Source: Robiginitomaculum sp. (GTDB lineage: Bacteria > Pseudomonadota > Alphaproteobacteria > Caulobacterales > Maricaulaceae). From it: 7,810 nt of DNA. Shown here in pieces: positions 6,200 to 7,810 of the stretch. Location of the stretch: assembly GCA_002733385.1 (NCBI GenBank), contig NVVO01000017.1, forward strand, positions 22,229 through 30,038, read 5' to 3'. Position 1 is the first letter of the stretch, and each line of letters starts with the position of its first letter. Made by a program: the position numbers and the translations under genes. The notes under the pieces are model-generated. The model was not told the origin of the DNA. It saw only the letters and a program-made list of their open reading frames with translations, and ran no database searches.

Positions 6200-7810
6200 A
6201 TGAAGAAATTTTTGCTTTTGGGATTATGTGCGGCGGCGCTTACGGCTTGCCAGCATAGCGAGACCAGCACTGAAAATTCAAACGAAACAGCAAATGAACA
6301 ACAGCAATCTGTCGTCACTGCACACCAGCTCAACAAGGATAACCCTATGAACTACACCACGCCGGGTCAAACCGACGACGATCATTTATACTTGGAAGAG
6401 GTGTTGGGCGAGCAGGCACTCACCAAGGTCAAGGGCTGGAACGAACGCTCCGCACCGCTGATGCAGGGTGATGTCTATAAGGCCATGAAGGCGGAGTTAT
6501 TGGAAGTGTATAATTCGCCAAAAAAAATCCCCTATGTCAGTTACCGGGCCGGCCATGCCTATAATTTCTGGCAGGACGACAAACATGTCAAAGGTATATG
6601 GCGGCGCACCAGTTTGGACAGCTACCGCACAGATACGCCCGAATGGGAAACCATTCTTGATATTGACGCTCTGTCCAAGGCCGAGGGTAAAAACTGGGTC
6701 AACAAAGGCACAAGTTGTCTGGCCCCGAACTATGTGCGCTGTATAGTTTCCCTGTCAAACGGCGGTAAGGACGCCACGGAGCGGCGCGAATTTGATGTGG
6801 ACGAAAAATCCTTTGTGGACGGCGGGTTTTTCCTGCCAGAAAGCAAAGGCGGCACGGCCTGGCTCGACGAAGACAATCTTTTGGTCGGGGTTGATTTTGG
6901 GCAAAACACTATGACCGATAGTGGTTATCCGTTCATCAGTAAATTATGGACACGCGGCACACCGCTTACGCAGGCCCGCGAATTGATGCGCGGCGAGAAA
7001 ACCGATGTTGGCGTTTGGCCAGGCACATTTGAAAACGCCGACGGCAAAGACGAGATCATGGTTGTTCGCGCCGTGACATTTTATACCCGTGAATATTTCT
7101 GGATACCCCGCAGCGGCGACAATGCCTTCGTGCCGGTTAAACTGCCTATACCCCTTAAAGCCAGTTTGGGAAGCCAGTACAAAGGTCAACAATTGGTGAC
7201 TTTGCAAGAAGACTGGCCTCAAAAAGATGGCAAAACATTTAAGTCCGGTGCACTGGTGTCGTTCTCCATTGCAGACTTTATGAAAACCGGAAGAATTGAT
7301 ACGGTGAATGAGGTGATTGCGCCCAGTTCGCGCCAGTCCATTGGCGGGTTTGGAGCGACCAAAAATGCGGTTTTACTGAGCCTGTACGAAAATGTATCGG
7401 CTGCCGCCTATGCGTTAGATTTCCAAGGCGGAAAATGGACAAAGACCAAATTGGACTTCCCCAAAAACGGCAACATTTCCATCGGCGGTACAAATTCCAA
7501 AGAAGATATCGCCTTCATCAATACGGAAAGCTTCCTGACCCCGGACACATTGTGGACAATTGACACAAAAACCATGCAGGCCGAAAAAGCCAAATCCCTG
7601 CCAAGCTGGTTTGATAGCTCCTCCATGATGGCAGAACAATTTTTTGCCACATCTACGGACGGCACCAAAATCCCTTATTATGTTGTGCGGGGTAAGGACA
7701 TCATACTGGACGGCAAAAACCCGGTTTTGCTTTATGGGTATGGCGGCTTTCAGATCTCTATCAATCCGTCTTATTCTGCCACCACCGGGCGAGCATGGCT
7801 CGCACGCGGC
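6200..7810 (+). CDS. Prolyl oligopeptidase family (S9A) lipoprotein, 3' partial
   Basis: The first 537 residues are present and the frame is still open at the window edge. The start ATG 6200 is preceded by AGGGG with 6 bases of spacing. Residues 1-17 form a lipoprotein signal with lipobox LTAC, so Cys17 should be lipidated. The next residue is Gln, not the Asp that favours inner-membrane retention in E. coli. A polar linker (about 18-50, rich in Gln, Asn, Thr and Glu) leads to LYLEEVLGEQAL and WNERS (63-83), typical of the Peptidase_S9_N opening. A beta-propeller follows. At about 479-520 the chain re-enters the hydrolase fold with FFATSTDGTKIP and LLYGYGGFQISINPSY, closely like known S9A enzymes. 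These enzymes cleave short peptides after proline. The catalytic Ser (in GGSNGG), Asp and His lie beyond the window, so activity cannot be judged. The gene is divergent from the TPR gene; no convincing promoter was found for it. Confidence 0.92.
   Translation, partial: MKKFLLLGLCAAALTACQHSETSTENSNETANEQQQSVVTAHQLNKDNPMNYTTPGQTDDDHLYLEEVLGEQALTKVKGWNERSAPLMQGDVYKAMKAELLEVYNSPKKIPYVSYRAGHAYNFWQDDKHVKGIWRRTSLDSYRTDTPEWETILDIDALSKAEGKNWVNKGTSCLAPNYVRCIVSLSNGGKDATERREFDVDEKSFVDGGFFLPESKGGTAWLDEDNLLVGVDFGQNTMTDSGYPFISKLWTRGTPLTQARELMRGEKTDVGVWPGTFENADGKDEIMVVRAVTFYTREYFWIPRSGDNAFVPVKLPIPLKASLGSQYKGQQLVTLQEDWPQKDGKTFKSGALVSFSIADFMKTGRIDTVNEVIAPSSRQSIGGFGATKNAVLLSLYENVSAAAYALDFQGGKWTKTKLDFPKNGNISIGGTNSKEDIAFINTESFLTPDTLWTIDTKTMQAEKAKSLPSWFDSSSMMAEQFFATSTDGTKIPYYVVRGKDIILDGKNPVLLYGYGGFQISINPSYSATTGRAWLARG

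Noticed and set aside
6944..7668. Minus-strand open frames inside the peptidase gene
   Set aside because: They are antisense to conserved S9A propeller coding sequence and their products show no family features.

Overview
The window reads as ordinary chromosomal coding DNA of a Gram-negative bacterium. Three complete or partial products carry export signals, one ends in what looks like a very large outer-membrane barrel, and one is a predicted lipoprotein. The layout (a DUF11/SdrD-B barrel protein beside a lipid-anchored S9A prolyl oligopeptidase), intermediate GC with AAA-rich lysine codons, and small TPR protein fit a marine-type alphaproteobacterium. That assignment is an inference from style, since no rRNA or other marker is present.

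Layout. Bases 1-142 are the 3' end of a gene whose C-terminus looks like the end of a DUF11-type conserved repeat. Bases 143-284 are intergenic and hold a perfect 15-bp stem-loop (probable terminator), a second imperfect hairpin and a strong GAGGTG ribosome binding site. Bases 285-5450 encode a 1721-residue exported protein: signal peptide, several Ig-like, SdrD-B-like and DUF11 modules, then about 850 residues of probable transmembrane beta-barrel. Its stop codon overlaps that of a convergent minus-strand gene (5447-6061), which encodes a 204-residue periplasmic TPR protein. A short divergent region (6062-6199) carries a candidate sigma70-type promoter for the TPR gene. From 6200 to the window end runs a prolyl oligopeptidase lipoprotein gene, cut off before its catalytic triad.

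How the genes may work together. The upstream DUF11 protein and the DUF11/barrel protein are co-oriented neighbours with related modules, so a surface-structure pair is plausible but unproven. The TPR protein and peptidase are also envelope proteins, but nothing in the sequence links them functionally to the barrel protein.

No tRNA, rRNA, insertion sequence, CRISPR array or phage gene was seen. The most unusual points are the giant barrel fused to adhesin-like modules, 12-bp in-frame tandem repeats in two different genes (a predicted barrel loop and a signal-peptide core), and the overlapping convergent stop codons.
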